A DNA stretch of 12,605 bases from CAZOBJ01 sp964577825 (GCA_964577825.1 CAZOBJ010000094.1:1-12605), one strand, 5' to 3'. Positions 1 through 7,518 are shown, counted from the first letter of the stretch. Notes: generated by a model from the sequence alone, not told the origin. Program-made: numbers and translations.

Positions 1-1512
1 GGCCTGATTGTCACTGGCCAGGATATAGGGACGGGACAGCACGTCCAACTTGCCCTCTTCCTCCAGCGCGCGCAGGGTGGCGGTGACGTCCTTCTCGAGC
101 AGTCTGAAGATCAACCCGCCGCTCTGATTGGCCACGGCGAAGTCTGTGAGGCCCGATGCCCCGCGCCCGGAGGCGCGTAGGTTCAGGACCGAGAACTCCG
201 CGCCCAGGTCGCGGCTGTTCGAGTGCGTGACCTCGGCCAAGAGCACCTTGATCAGGACCTGGGGTACGGCGCGGTCCAACTCGCTGATGATCTCGCGTAC
301 GCGGGCGAAGTTCTTCTGCGCGGTCATGACCATCAGGCTGTTGGAGTCTTCGTCGGCCACCACGCGGACCTCGCCGGCTAACTCCGCAGCTGTCTCCGCC
401 GTCCCGGCCGAGGCCTGTTGATTCGAGCGACGCGCGGACGACCGCCTTCCACCCGCGCTTGAGCTTTGAGCCTGGGCACTGCTCTCCGACTCGAACAACT
501 CGTTGAGCACGCGCTCCAAATTCTCGGCCTTGGCGTTCTTGAGGTGGTAGGTGAACACGGCCTGCTCGGCGATGGGATTCGCGTCGAGCTCGCGGATCAC
601 GGTCTCGACCACCTTGAGCACATCGGGTGGGCCGCTGACCACTACCGTATTCGTGCGTTCGTCGGCCGAGGCGGTGACCTTCTGGGAAGGACGTCCCTCG
701 CTCGAGTCCGCGTCGCCGTCCCCGCCGGGGCCGCGGAACCGTCGCAAGACGCGGGTGGCGGCCTGCTGTTGCTGGGCGGCGGGTTCCTCCTTGAACACCT
801 CGTTCACAAGCTTCGCCGCGTTCACAGCGCTGGCGTACTCGAGCGCGAACACCCTGACTTCGGTTACCGCACCCAGGTGTGTATCCAGGGCCCGCACAAT
901 CTGCATCAGGCGCTGGACGTTGGCCGCGGTGTCGGTCAGGATCAACGCGTTGCTGCTTGCATTCGCCGATATATCCGCATACGCGGGCACCAGGGGGGCC
1001 AGGTCCTGACTCAGCCTCGCCGCGTCAACGAACCGCAAGGGCACCACTTGTGTGACCAGACTGTCGCTCGGTTCAAGCGCGTCCGGGTCGTTGCCCGCGC
1101 GCACCGGTATATTGGCCTGTTTGGCCTCGGACAAGGGCAGGATTTTGAGCGTTCGGCCCATGCGCAGGGCGGCGAACCCCTCTTCCTTCAGCACCGTGTT
1201 CAACAAGTCCACGGCTTCTTGCGGGGCCAACGGCTGACGGCTGATGATCGTGACGCGCGACTCCATGCCCACGTCTCCGACAATGACGAATCCAGCCGCC
1301 TCGGACAGATACGCCAGTACGGTCTCGAGCGGGGCGTCCTTGAAGTTCAAGATGATTCCATCGTTCTCGGCCATCGGCGAGGGAGGTAAGGGCCGATCGG
1401 CTGCCTGTTCCACTGCGTACGGCGCAGCCGCCCAGAACAGTAGGGCCATAACCAGGACCGCCGTACGCGACACCTTTGGCCTCGGGCCTGGCGCGCATGT
1501 CTCGTATCTCAT
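1..1512 (-). CDS. gspD: Type II secretion system secretin GspD (C-terminal part outside window)
   Basis: Outer-membrane secretin through which T2SS substrates leave the periplasm. The minus-strand frame is open from ATG 1512-1510 to the left edge, giving 504 residues with no stop. Residues 1-35 form a signal peptide (Arg/Lys-containing start, then AVLVMALLFWAAAPYA). An N0 domain follows at about 51-128. N1 is at about 152-210, ending in the typical MQIVRALD. N2 is at about 217-310, with VTASADERTNTVVVSG and VIRELD. N3 is at about 318-413, with VVADEDSNSLMV and IISELD. The secretin domain begins at about 417 (QVLIKVLLAEVT) and reaches LDVLSRPYILASDNQ at the edge, the usual 'P.ilt.dN' motif of the first secretin half. 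Low-complexity inserts sit inside N2 (245-278) and N3 (343-380). The start codon overlaps the stop of the upstream GspC-like gene (ATGA). The family is usually 600-800 aa, so roughly the last quarter to third, including the gate and any pilotin-binding tail, is missing. The family assignment is firm. Confidence 0.95.
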   Translation of the reverse strand, partial: MRYETCAPGPRPKVSRTAVLVMALLFWAAAPYAVEQAADRPLPPSPMAENDGIILNFKDAPLETVLAYLSEAAGFVIVGDVGMESRVTIISRQPLAPQEAVDLLNTVLKEEGFAALRMGRTLKILPLSEAKQANIPVRAGNDPDALEPSDSLVTQVVPLRFVDAARLSQDLAPLVPAYADISANASSNALILTDTAANVQRLMQIVRALDTHLGAVTEVRVFALEYASAVNAAKLVNEVFKEEPAAQQQQAATRVLRRFRGPGGDGDADSSEGRPSQKVTASADERTNTVVVSGPPDVLKVVETVIRELDANPIAEQAVFTYHLKNAKAENLERVLNELFESESSAQAQSSSAGGRRSSARRSNQQASAGTAETAAELAGEVRVVADEDSNSLMVMTAQKNFARVREIISELDRAVPQVLIKVLLAEVTHSNSRDLGAEFSVLNLRASGRGASGLTDFAVANQSGGLIFRLLEKDVTATLRALEEEGKLDVLSRPYILASDNQA

Positions 1513-2045
1513 GGCTTGTTCAACTCCTGTTCACGGCGCCGACGCAACCGTTCCAAAAGGGCGGCTTCACCGGCGTCCTGGTCCTGGGTGGCCTGTGCGG
1601 TCTCATCCGACGCCTCAGACGAAAGGGACTCGTCCTGCCCCAATGCGGCGACCCGATCGCCGAGTTCGACGCGGATCGTCTCGTCTCCCCGGGCGTAGAA
1701 TAGGTAGTCCAGGCCGATCTGGGCGACGTGCCCGTTTGCCAGCGTGTCTCCCGCGCGGACCCGGGACGTAACCCCGGAGCGCGTGTCCTCCACAAAGGCG
1801 ATACATTCGTCGCCTTGCCGCACGACCCCTCGCAACAGGATGTTCGTGCGGGGCTGCGGCGACCGGACCACGGGCGTATGCGTTGGCCGCGCCGGCCGAG
1901 ACCGGTCGGGCAGAAACATGTTGCGCTCCACGAGCACCTTGTAGCGTTCCCACGACGATTCGGCCTCTGCACCCGCGCACACAGCGACCCACAGGCTCGC
2001 GCAGAGGAACACGGCGGCGGCCCTGTCCATGGCCAATCCGGTCAT
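1509..2045 (-). CDS. GspC/PilP-like periplasmic protein of the T2SS
   Basis: Probable link between the inner-membrane platform (GspL/GspM) and the secretin N0 domain. It has 178 residues. A hydrophobic N-terminus (9-28, ending CAGAEA) could be a cleaved signal peptide or a single membrane anchor. Next comes ERYKVLVERNMFLPDR (33-48), the short motif that opens GspC periplasmic regions. A small beta domain at about 68-131 (ILLRGVVRQGDECIAFVEDT, then a GDTL turn and a final VELGDRV) matches the homology region shared by GspC and PilP. A charged Glu/Gln-rich helical tail (138-178) ends in LLERLRRRREQEL. The PDZ domain of proteobacterial GspC is absent, so it could equally be called PilP. A Cys at 23 is preceded by Val at -1, so a lipobox is unlikely. 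It lies between gspM and gspD, overlapping each by 4 nt. An in-frame ATG at codon 6 is an alternative start. The family call is inferred from motif and context. Confidence 0.8.
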   Translation of the reverse strand: MTGLAMDRAAAVFLCASLWVAVCAGAEAESSWERYKVLVERNMFLPDRSRPARPTHTPVVRSPQPRTNILLRGVVRQGDECIAFVEDTRSGVTSRVRAGDTLANGHVAQIGLDYLFYARGDETIRVELGDRVAALGQDESLSSEASDETAQATQDQDAGEAALLERLRRRREQELNKP

Positions 2046-2623
2046 AGCTCATCGCCTCCGCCGCCGACCGGCTTGTGGGTAAGTGCCTCGGCCGCCGATT
2101 GCGGCGGCTGTGCCAACGTGGACAAGCGCAGGTGCAAAGACAGGTCGTCGGCGCCCTCCTTGCGCGTCCCGAGCTGAAGCTCCGTGACGCGAACGGGGAA
2201 GTCTGCCGTCTCCAGACGCCAGAGAAACCCCGCGACCGCACGCATCGGCCCGGTGCCGGCGGCCTGGAAGGTCATCTCCAGCATGTCTTCGCGGTTCACG
2301 GTCCGCTCCGGACGGATGGACGATAGAGAGAGTCCCGCCTCCTGCGACCAGTCGCGTGCCGCGTGCAGCAGCCTGCTTTCCGCCTCAGCAGGGTCCAGGC
2401 GCAATGTGCCATTGGTCATGCTGCGCCATAGCGGCGCAAGACGTCTGCGTTGGGCGAAGCGCGCCCTCGCCCGGTCGAGTTCCGCAACGGCCTGCTCCGT
2501 GGCCCGTTGGATCGCGGTGCGGCGCTCCTGGATCGGCGTGAGCACCAGCTTGTCAACCACCAACACGCCCAGGACGGCGACGGCAGCCCAGAGCAGGTAT
2601 CGTTCTCGCTTCGACAAGACCAC
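2042..2623 (-). CDS. gspM: T2SS inner-membrane platform protein GspM (PilO-like)
   Basis: Bitopic inner-membrane protein that partners GspL in the assembly platform. The 193 residues show a short basic cytoplasmic start (SKRERY), one transmembrane helix at about 9-28 and a coiled coil with many Arg/Ala/Gln residues at about 31-62. A periplasmic alpha/beta region follows at about 76-172 (ESRLLHAARDWSQEAGLSLS, then FLWRLETADFPVRVTELQL), typical of the PilO/GspM ferredoxin-like fold. The tail is Pro/Gly-rich. The start is GTG at 2623-2621, three bases after the gspL stop, with AAGGGGAT upstream as ribosome binding site. There is no in-frame ATG nearby that would keep the membrane helix. The low-conservation family is identified mainly by topology, the FLWRLE.....V motif and position after gspL. 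Confidence 0.85.
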   Translation of the reverse strand: MVLSKRERYLLWAAVAVLGVLVVDKLVLTPIQERRTAIQRATEQAVAELDRARARFAQRRRLAPLWRSMTNGTLRLDPAEAESRLLHAARDWSQEAGLSLSSIRPERTVNREDMLEMTFQAAGTGPMRAVAGFLWRLETADFPVRVTELQLGTRKEGADDLSLHLRLSTLAQPPQSAAEALTHKPVGGGGDEL

Positions 2624-2626
2624 GTC

Positions 2627-4060
2627 CTATCCCCTTGGCCCATAGTTGACCGCCATGGAAAACGCGACCCGGGTTCCGTTGCTCTCGGCCTCGCGCATGT
2701 ACAGAAGCCGCGCCTCCTGGAAGGCGGGGCAAGCCCGAATCCTATCCAGCAGGCCAAGCACGATCTTCTCGTCGGCGGACTTGCCCGTCACAACCACGCG
2801 CATGTCTTCGCGTATGGCGAGACTGGTGATCCAGATTCGCTCTTCCACCGGGAGAGCCAACGTAAGTTCCCGAAGCGGTTCGAGAAACCGTGGCCTGCGA
2901 TCCGTCCACCCGCGCACCAGGGTAACGCGTTCCACAAGGTCGTCGGCAGCCTCCACATCCGCCCTCATCGCCTCCAGGCGACCACGAAGCGCGGCGAGCT
3001 GTTGCTCGTCTCGGCGCCATTGCACGAGGCAGGCTGCCACCATGCCGAGAATGATCAGTCCCGCGACCGCTGCCCAGGCGGCGCGACGACCATTGCGGCT
3101 GGGCTTGCGCACCGTGAGGCGGGATCGCAAAAAGTTGAGGGGAAGCTCACCCCCTTGGGCGCCCAATCGCGCCAGAGCAGCCGCTGCACTGGTGCACTCT
3201 TCCCCTGGCCCTTCCTCCGCGAGCCCCAGAACCGTGTCGGCAGCGCAGATCTCAGTCGGAAGGCCCAACGGGCGGCAGAGATCTTCAAGCGTCGCCTCCG
3301 GCATGCCCAGGTTGTCGCAGATCAGGACGTGGGCATCTGTCGTCTCGTCGCCGATTGCAGGCATGAGCACGCTCATTCGCTGCACGGAATCGCGAAGCGC
3401 CTCGACCCAGGCCTCCGGCGGGTCCTCGGCCTCCTGGCCCAGGGGAAGAGGAGGCAGAGGGGCACGGTGCAGAGCGCAATCGGCGCCGCGCGAGCGGACG
3501 GTCATCTCTACACCGTCGTAGCCCAATACGACCAGGACACCCGAGGAAAGATCCGCCCCAACCGTAGCCGCGAGCGCCAGGGAGGCGGGTAGCACGCCCA
3601 TGGGCCGCAGGCCCGCCGCCTGGGCCAGACTCTGCAGGCCCGCGAGCCGGTCGCGCAGCATGGCGGCGACGAGCAGGCGAAGCTCACGTCCCTGCCACGC
3701 GCCGGGTTCGCAATCCGTAACCAAGCGGGAGGACTCGGTCGCGAACGCGCGCTCGGCCCGCAAGCGTACCATGTCGGCCACGTCCTCGGGCGACGCGGCA
3801 GGCAGGCTGATCGACTTTGACACGCACCAGCCTGCCGGAATCCCGAGCACGGCGCGGGTAGCGGTGAAGTTCCGCTCCCGCAGAAACCGCCCAAGCGCCG
3901 CCCCGAGCTGTGCAGGCGCGTCGAGAGACGCGCCTTGCGGAAATGGGAACATGGCGCACCGACGCACGGTGCACTGCCCGCCCGAATGCACCGCCTCGGC
4001 CACATGCAGGCGGTCATCCGCTATTGCCAGCCCCAGGAATGACGGCCGGAGTCGAGACAT
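2627..4060 (-). CDS. gspL: T2SS platform protein GspL (PilM-PilN-like fusion)
   Basis: Inner-membrane protein that recruits the GspE ATPase and couples it to the pseudopilus platform. It has 477 residues from ATG 4060-4058. The frame stays open upstream to 4174, but that stretch lies inside gspK and is not likely to be translated. Residues 1-300 form a cytoplasmic actin-like domain related to PilM: LGLAIADDRLHVAEAV at 9-24, LAQAAGLRPMGVLPASLALA at 145-164, and GVLVVLGYDGVEMTV at 174-188. LNFLRSRL (308-315) is the short motif preceding the PilN part. A transmembrane helix follows at about 326-348, then a coiled coil (about 350-382) and a periplasmic PilN/GspL domain (about 390-474; RIWITSLAIREDMRVVVTG). 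It is somewhat longer than the roughly 400 aa of proteobacterial GspL. Its ATG overlaps the gspK stop by one base (TAATG), so translation is probably coupled. Confidence 0.9.
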   Translation of the reverse strand: MSRLRPSFLGLAIADDRLHVAEAVHSGGQCTVRRCAMFPFPQGASLDAPAQLGAALGRFLRERNFTATRAVLGIPAGWCVSKSISLPAASPEDVADMVRLRAERAFATESSRLVTDCEPGAWQGRELRLLVAAMLRDRLAGLQSLAQAAGLRPMGVLPASLALAATVGADLSSGVLVVLGYDGVEMTVRSRGADCALHRAPLPPLPLGQEAEDPPEAWVEALRDSVQRMSVLMPAIGDETTDAHVLICDNLGMPEATLEDLCRPLGLPTEICAADTVLGLAEEGPGEECTSAAAALARLGAQGGELPLNFLRSRLTVRKPSRNGRRAAWAAVAGLIILGMVAACLVQWRRDEQQLAALRGRLEAMRADVEAADDLVERVTLVRGWTDRRPRFLEPLRELTLALPVEERIWITSLAIREDMRVVVTGKSADEKIVLGLLDRIRACPAFQEARLLYMREAESNGTRVAFSMAVNYGPRG

Positions 4061-5424
4061 TACCAAGCCCCCGCAGACGTCACGCCGCCCGGATTGGTCT
4101 GTACATCGCCCGTGCGCAGCTGGGCGAGCACCTCGGAATCCAGAGGCCAGCCCAGATGGGTGCACTCGTGCCAAAACATCACACGAGGCGCGTCAGTACT
4201 TGCGTCAATCACGGCGCGATACCTGCAGTACGACCGGCCCACCGCACTCGCTGCCACGATGTCCGCGCAATACTGGAACGACCTGGTGGTGATGAGTCCG
4301 CCAACGCGCACGGCCTTCTCGCGCGGCAGAACCTCGCCCACCCAGGCCACGGTGTCGAGGTCCGCGTCCTCTGCGCCCCTGTGCGCGAGCAAGGCGTCTA
4401 CGTCTCCTTCCTCCAGCCCCCGCAGGCACAGCAATACCGCCCGCGGCGCGGTGTTGACGTTGACGAGCCCCCGCAGGGTCTCGTCGTCCGTGGTCGTGAT
4501 CTGGTCGGCGACCGGGGCGAACTCATCCGGGGTCAGCCCGGTCTTGAATCGAAACTCCAGCACGTTCTCGAAGGGACGCCCGCCCCGCACGCGCTCCATC
4601 ACCTGGAAGAAGCGGTCATCGGCAAGGACCTCGCGCAGCAGTTCCGAGAGCCCTTCGGCGCGCACGTCGTTCACGTTGATGCGTTCCCGGCCGTCGGCAT
4701 CGAGGTTGGGCTCGGCGCTGTACACGGTCAGGTAGTCGAACAGCCCGCGGTCCAGGTTGCCGTCGCCGTTGTCCGGCGGGCCGGTGTCCGACCCGTCGTT
4801 CTCGTTGGGATCCAGCACGCCGTTGCGGTTGGCGTCCTCGCCAAAGAGAAGTTCAAGTGACGCGCCCTTCACGCGAAGGAGCTCCTCCACGGTCTCGAAC
4901 GGAGCGTTCTTGCACAGGTAGGGCTCGTCGAGCAGCAGGTAGTACTCACTTTCGGCGCCACCGGGGGACACCTCGCCGTCCGGGTCGCGCCAGTCCACAA
5001 TCGCGGCCGCAAGCTCGCTGGTCATGCCCGGGAGATCCAGAAGCATTTCCTGCGTCGCCGTGTTCAGATTGAGCCGCGATGCCTCGTCTCGGATGCCGAA
5101 GGCATGCGTGCGCTCATCTTCGGGGTCCGCGGCAAGCGACCAGAAAAAGCCCTCGCCCACCGGCACCGCCTCGCAACGAACACCCTCGTCAATCGCCGCA
5201 CCGTTTGTTCCCGCCAGCTTCGCTTCTACATAGCGCAACCCGCCCCGAGCCACAGCTTCGGCCTGCAGCCGAGCCACGCGGTTCGCCGAGGCAGTCGTCT
5301 CCACCCGCACAGCGCGGGCGAACACGAGCACCAGGCCGGCCAGCACGAGCACGATCCACATCGCTACGATGAGCACGGTTCCGCGTGATGCGCGTCCAGT
5401 GTGTTTGTAGTCGCCGTCGGCCAT
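4060..5424 (-). CDS. gspK: T2SS tip minor pseudopilin GspK with EF-hand-like loop
   Basis: Large minor pseudopilin that caps the pseudopilus tip with GspI and GspJ. It has 454 residues. The prepilin leader ends at Gly15, followed by the hydrophobic helix TVLIVAMWIVLVLAGLVLVF. Position +5 is Val20 rather than Glu, which is the hallmark of GspK. GspK-specific blocks follow: RLNLNTATQEMLLDLPG (117-133), DWRDPDGE plus the tyrosine-bearing YYLLLDEPY (144-169), NAPFETVEELLRVKG (173-187), RINVNDV (248-254) and LVNVNTAPRAVL (320-331). Between these lies DANRNGVLDPNE (197-208), which has the oxygen ligands of a 12-residue EF-hand loop (D197, N199, N201, D205, E208). An Asp-rich stretch (PPDNGDGNLDRG) follows. 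Calcium binding is known for enterobacterial GspK, but this particular loop is inferred. The gene starts 12 nt after gspJ. An out-of-frame ATG lies 5 nt upstream of the chosen ATG. Confidence 0.93.
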   Translation of the reverse strand: MADGDYKHTGRASRGTVLIVAMWIVLVLAGLVLVFARAVRVETTASANRVARLQAEAVARGGLRYVEAKLAGTNGAAIDEGVRCEAVPVGEGFFWSLAADPEDERTHAFGIRDEASRLNLNTATQEMLLDLPGMTSELAAAIVDWRDPDGEVSPGGAESEYYLLLDEPYLCKNAPFETVEELLRVKGASLELLFGEDANRNGVLDPNENDGSDTGPPDNGDGNLDRGLFDYLTVYSAEPNLDADGRERINVNDVRAEGLSELLREVLADDRFFQVMERVRGGRPFENVLEFRFKTGLTPDEFAPVADQITTTDDETLRGLVNVNTAPRAVLLCLRGLEEGDVDALLAHRGAEDADLDTVAWVGEVLPREKAVRVGGLITTRSFQYCADIVAASAVGRSYCRYRAVIDASTDAPRVMFWHECTHLGWPLDSEVLAQLRTGDVQTNPGGVTSAGAW

Positions 5425-5436
5425 GGCATGGAACCT

Positions 5437-6135
5437 TTATCCACCCGCTCCACGAGTGGTCCCGTCCTGCGTCGGGCCCATCGCTGCGCAAGGCAGCAGA
5501 AATATTCGTGTCAAGGAGTAGGGCTCCGCGTGGTCGACCCCCGGGGCCTCTCGGGATCGCTTCACGTCCACACGCATCTCGATCGCAATGGGAAGGGCGT
5601 CCCCGCGAGTCGTTGAATCCCAGCTATCCGACCAAAAGGACCCGTCGTAGTACCGGAGATTGAAGCCCGCGACGTCCGAGCAAAGCACTTCGTCGACCGG
5701 CTCCTCCACGCTGGGGGCCAGCAGGTCCCGGCTCACGCGACGGATCAGACGAGGCGTGCCTGTTGCGGCGGAGGACTCCGCCAGGATGTCGACCCTGCAG
5801 ACGGCCGGTGGTGCGCGTCCGCCGTCTTCGAGCGAGGCGAAGAACGACACCGCATCCGCGTCAGCGCCGAAGCCGTCCATGGTGGCGTCTTCTCCGACAA
5901 ACGCGCCGATCAGAACGCCTGTCGATGGCAGGGCCTGGACGAGGTCGCGCTGGACGAGGTCCGCGACTACGCGCGCCACGCGCAGGTCGCCGAGCGCTGC
6001 ATCCGCGCGTCGGCGCGCATCGAAGCCAATGCGCAGGCTGGCGTACAACACGCTCGCCAGCACGGCAATGAGTGCCAAAGCCACAAGCATCTCAAGGAGC
6101 GTGAAGCCCAGCGTTGCACGGCGGGGCTGCACCAT
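5437..6135 (-). CDS. gspJ: T2SS minor pseudopilin GspJ
   Basis: Minor pseudopilin forming the tip complex with GspI and GspK. It has 232 residues from ATG 6135-6133. The short basic leader MVQPRRATLG is followed by the class III signal (Gly10 at -1, Phe11 at +1, Glu15 at +5) and the helix FTLLEMLVALALIAVLASVL. The C-terminal half has the GspJ hallmarks: a strand ending FNLRYYDGSFWSDSWDS (158-174), DALPIAIEMRV (179-189) and a late SLTRIFLLP strand. The ATG lies one base after the gspI stop and is preceded by a GGGGGAGGGGAG purine tract that doubles as ribosome binding site. The frame extends further upstream inside gspI, but that would place non-leader sequence before the prepilin motif and is rejected. 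Confidence 0.92.
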   Translation of the reverse strand: MVQPRRATLGFTLLEMLVALALIAVLASVLYASLRIGFDARRRADAALGDLRVARVVADLVQRDLVQALPSTGVLIGAFVGEDATMDGFGADADAVSFFASLEDGGRAPPAVCRVDILAESSAATGTPRLIRRVSRDLLAPSVEEPVDEVLCSDVAGFNLRYYDGSFWSDSWDSTTRGDALPIAIEMRVDVKRSREAPGVDHAEPYSLTRIFLLPCAAMGPTQDGTTRGAGG

Positions 6136-6136
6136 T

Positions 6137-6526
6137 TCACTCCCCTCCCCCGTCGACCAGGGTAGACATCGCCAGTTCGCGTTCATGCCCTCTCGCGGCC
6201 CAGTGCACGCGAACGGTCAGCAGCCGCATCGTGGCGTCCTCCCAGTCGTCCACCTCTGCCGTCCATCGATATCCGGGCCAAGCGTCCTCGGCCTCACCCA
6301 CTAGATTGGCCCCTTGCCAGTCGCCGGTGGCGACCAGCTCGGCGAGCTTGGATTCAGCAAGCGCACACGCCTCGGTCTGGCGCCTGGCGTGATCGGTGGC
6401 GGCCAGCGCCAGCGAGATCCCCTCCATCGCCACGGGCAGGATAATCGCCACCAGCACCAGGGTGGCCAGAACCTCCACCAGCGTGAAGCCTGCCTTGCCC
6501 TGCGTCCCGCCACCACTTCGGTTCAT
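6137..6526 (-). CDS. gspI: T2SS minor pseudopilin GspI
   Basis: Minor pseudopilin that nucleates the tip complex with J and K. It has 129 residues from ATG 6526-6524. A 13-residue leader ends KAG, then the class III cleavage site and helix FTLVEVLATLVLVAIILPVA (Gly13 at -1, Glu18 at +5). The GspI pattern follows: ARRQTEACALAESKLAEL (47-64; the 'A..lAe.kl.el' signature), a GYRWTAEVDDWED strand (85-97) and RLLTVRVHWAARG (101-113). The start overlaps the gspH stop by 4 nt (ATGA). An open frame further upstream overlaps gspH and is not a plausible prepilin leader. The length is typical of the family. Confidence 0.9.
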   Translation of the reverse strand: MNRSGGGTQGKAGFTLVEVLATLVLVAIILPVAMEGISLALAATDHARRQTEACALAESKLAELVATGDWQGANLVGEAEDAWPGYRWTAEVDDWEDATMRLLTVRVHWAARGHERELAMSTLVDGGGE

Positions 6527-7062
6527 CTGGGTACTCCGCCGGTTCTTGCGGCGATCCGGTATGGTTGCGCCGCGGACGCGCACAGGATGTCCGCCGTCTC
6601 TCCTCGGCGTCCGGCAAGCCGCAGATGCGCTGCGTCGGCGCGCCCGTCCGGATAGAACGCGATCCATCCACACAAGGCGGTCTGCGGCGAGTCGATCCAC
6701 GCGGCGGTCGTACCCTCGGGCAGCCGAAATACGCGGCCGAACTCGCAGCGAAGCGCGTCGTGCACACCGTCCTCAGGCGCCGTGAGCCAGTACCGGCCCG
6801 CGTCCGCGTCCACATGCAGCCGGTACGCGCGCCCCTCGGCCACGGCCCGGCTGCGGGCGAATTGCGTCAGAGTAAGGATTTGCCCGGCCGCATCCGCCGT
6901 GCGGCGAGACCCGAAGAACCCCCGCAAAGACACCGAGGCCATGGCCAGCACCGTGCAGATGATGACCATCACCAGCACGAGCTCCAGTAGGGTGAAGCCC
7001 GCAGCCCTCGGGCGGATCCTGGTGGCGCGCTCAGCGTTCGGACCAGTTGTCGATGTCGTCAT
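6523..7062 (-). CDS. gspH: T2SS minor pseudopilin GspH
   Basis: Minor pseudopilin thought to join the tip complex to the GspG shaft. It has 179 residues from ATG 7062-7060. A 22-residue leader carrying several basic residues precedes the class III site (Gly22 at -1, Phe23 at +1, Glu27 at +5) and the helix FTLLELVLVMVIICTVLAMA. The GspH pattern follows: LTLTQFARSRAVAEGRAYRL (63-82), a variable loop, and the conserved C-terminal block GWIAFYPDGRADAAHLRLAG (132-151). The chosen start lies inside gspG, overlapping its 3' end by 32 nt in another frame. No ATG, GTG or TTG occurs in this frame between there and the prepilin motif, so an overlapping start is required. An upstream ATG further inside gspG is possible but less likely. 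Confidence 0.88.
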   Translation of the reverse strand: MTTSTTGPNAERATRIRPRAAGFTLLELVLVMVIICTVLAMASVSLRGFFGSRRTADAAGQILTLTQFARSRAVAEGRAYRLHVDADAGRYWLTAPEDGVHDALRCEFGRVFRLPEGTTAAWIDSPQTALCGWIAFYPDGRADAAHLRLAGRRGETADILCASAAQPYRIAARTGGVPR

Positions 7063-7486
7063 CCCCGCCCTCTTGACCGTTGGGCCCATAGGAGTACAGG
7101 TCATACCCCGTCGTGTTGTGGTCGCCCGGTTGGGTGTATACATAGGGCCGCCCCCACGGGTCCTTGGGTACGCCCCGCTTGATGTACGGGCCGTACCATC
7201 CCGAGGCGCCGGCAGGCTCCTCGACGAGCGCCGCGAGGCCCTCGTCCGTGGTCGGAAACCGACCGGTGTCCACCTCGAATGCGTCCAACGCCACCTCCAG
7301 GTTGGCGATGTCGGCGCGAGCGGCGGTCATGCGCGCCTGCTCGGAGCGGCGGGTAAACTTCGGGACCACCACCGCGGCCAGGACCGCGAGAATCACCAGC
7401 ACGAGCAACAGCTCGATCAGGGTGAACGCCGACTGAGCGCGACGATGCGCCTTCTTCCATATCCTTTTGCGCGCTGGTCCTGCCAT
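7031..7486 (-). CDS. gspG: T2SS major pseudopilin GspG
   Basis: Main subunit of the periplasmic pseudopilus. It has 151 residues. A 20-residue basic leader (MAGPARKRIWKKAHRRAQSA) is followed by FTLIELLLVLVILAVLAAVV with Glu25 at +5. The residue at -1 is Ala20 instead of the usual Gly. The GspG-specific region is clear: RSEQARMTAARADIANLEVA (47-66), DTGRFPTTDEGLAAL (73-87), KDPWGRPYVY (108-117), and the C-terminal calcium-loop region YDLYSYGPNGQEGGDDDIDNW (128-148). In that loop the first acidic position (usually Asp in 'GaDG') is Asn136, while Asp142-144 keep the later ligands. The start ATG 7486-7484 has a good ribosome site (GGGAGAAGG). A 32-nt spacer separates it from gspF, and its own ribosome site fits the need for high GspG output. 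Confidence 0.95.
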   Translation of the reverse strand: MAGPARKRIWKKAHRRAQSAFTLIELLLVLVILAVLAAVVVPKFTRRSEQARMTAARADIANLEVALDAFEVDTGRFPTTDEGLAALVEEPAGASGWYGPYIKRGVPKDPWGRPYVYTQPGDHNTTGYDLYSYGPNGQEGGDDDIDNWSER

Positions 7487-7518
7487 GGCCTTCTCCCATG
7501 CCCGCGGTAGTCGGGCGC

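Noticed and set aside
2450..3592. Plus-strand open frame of 380 codons opposite gspM/gspL
   Set aside because: Runs across two real minus-strand genes and their junction; composition is that of a shadow frame.
4061..4174. Longer upstream start for gspL
   Set aside because: Would overlap gspK by over 100 nt and add a non-family Arg/Gly-rich segment; the TAATG-coupled ATG fits the family start.
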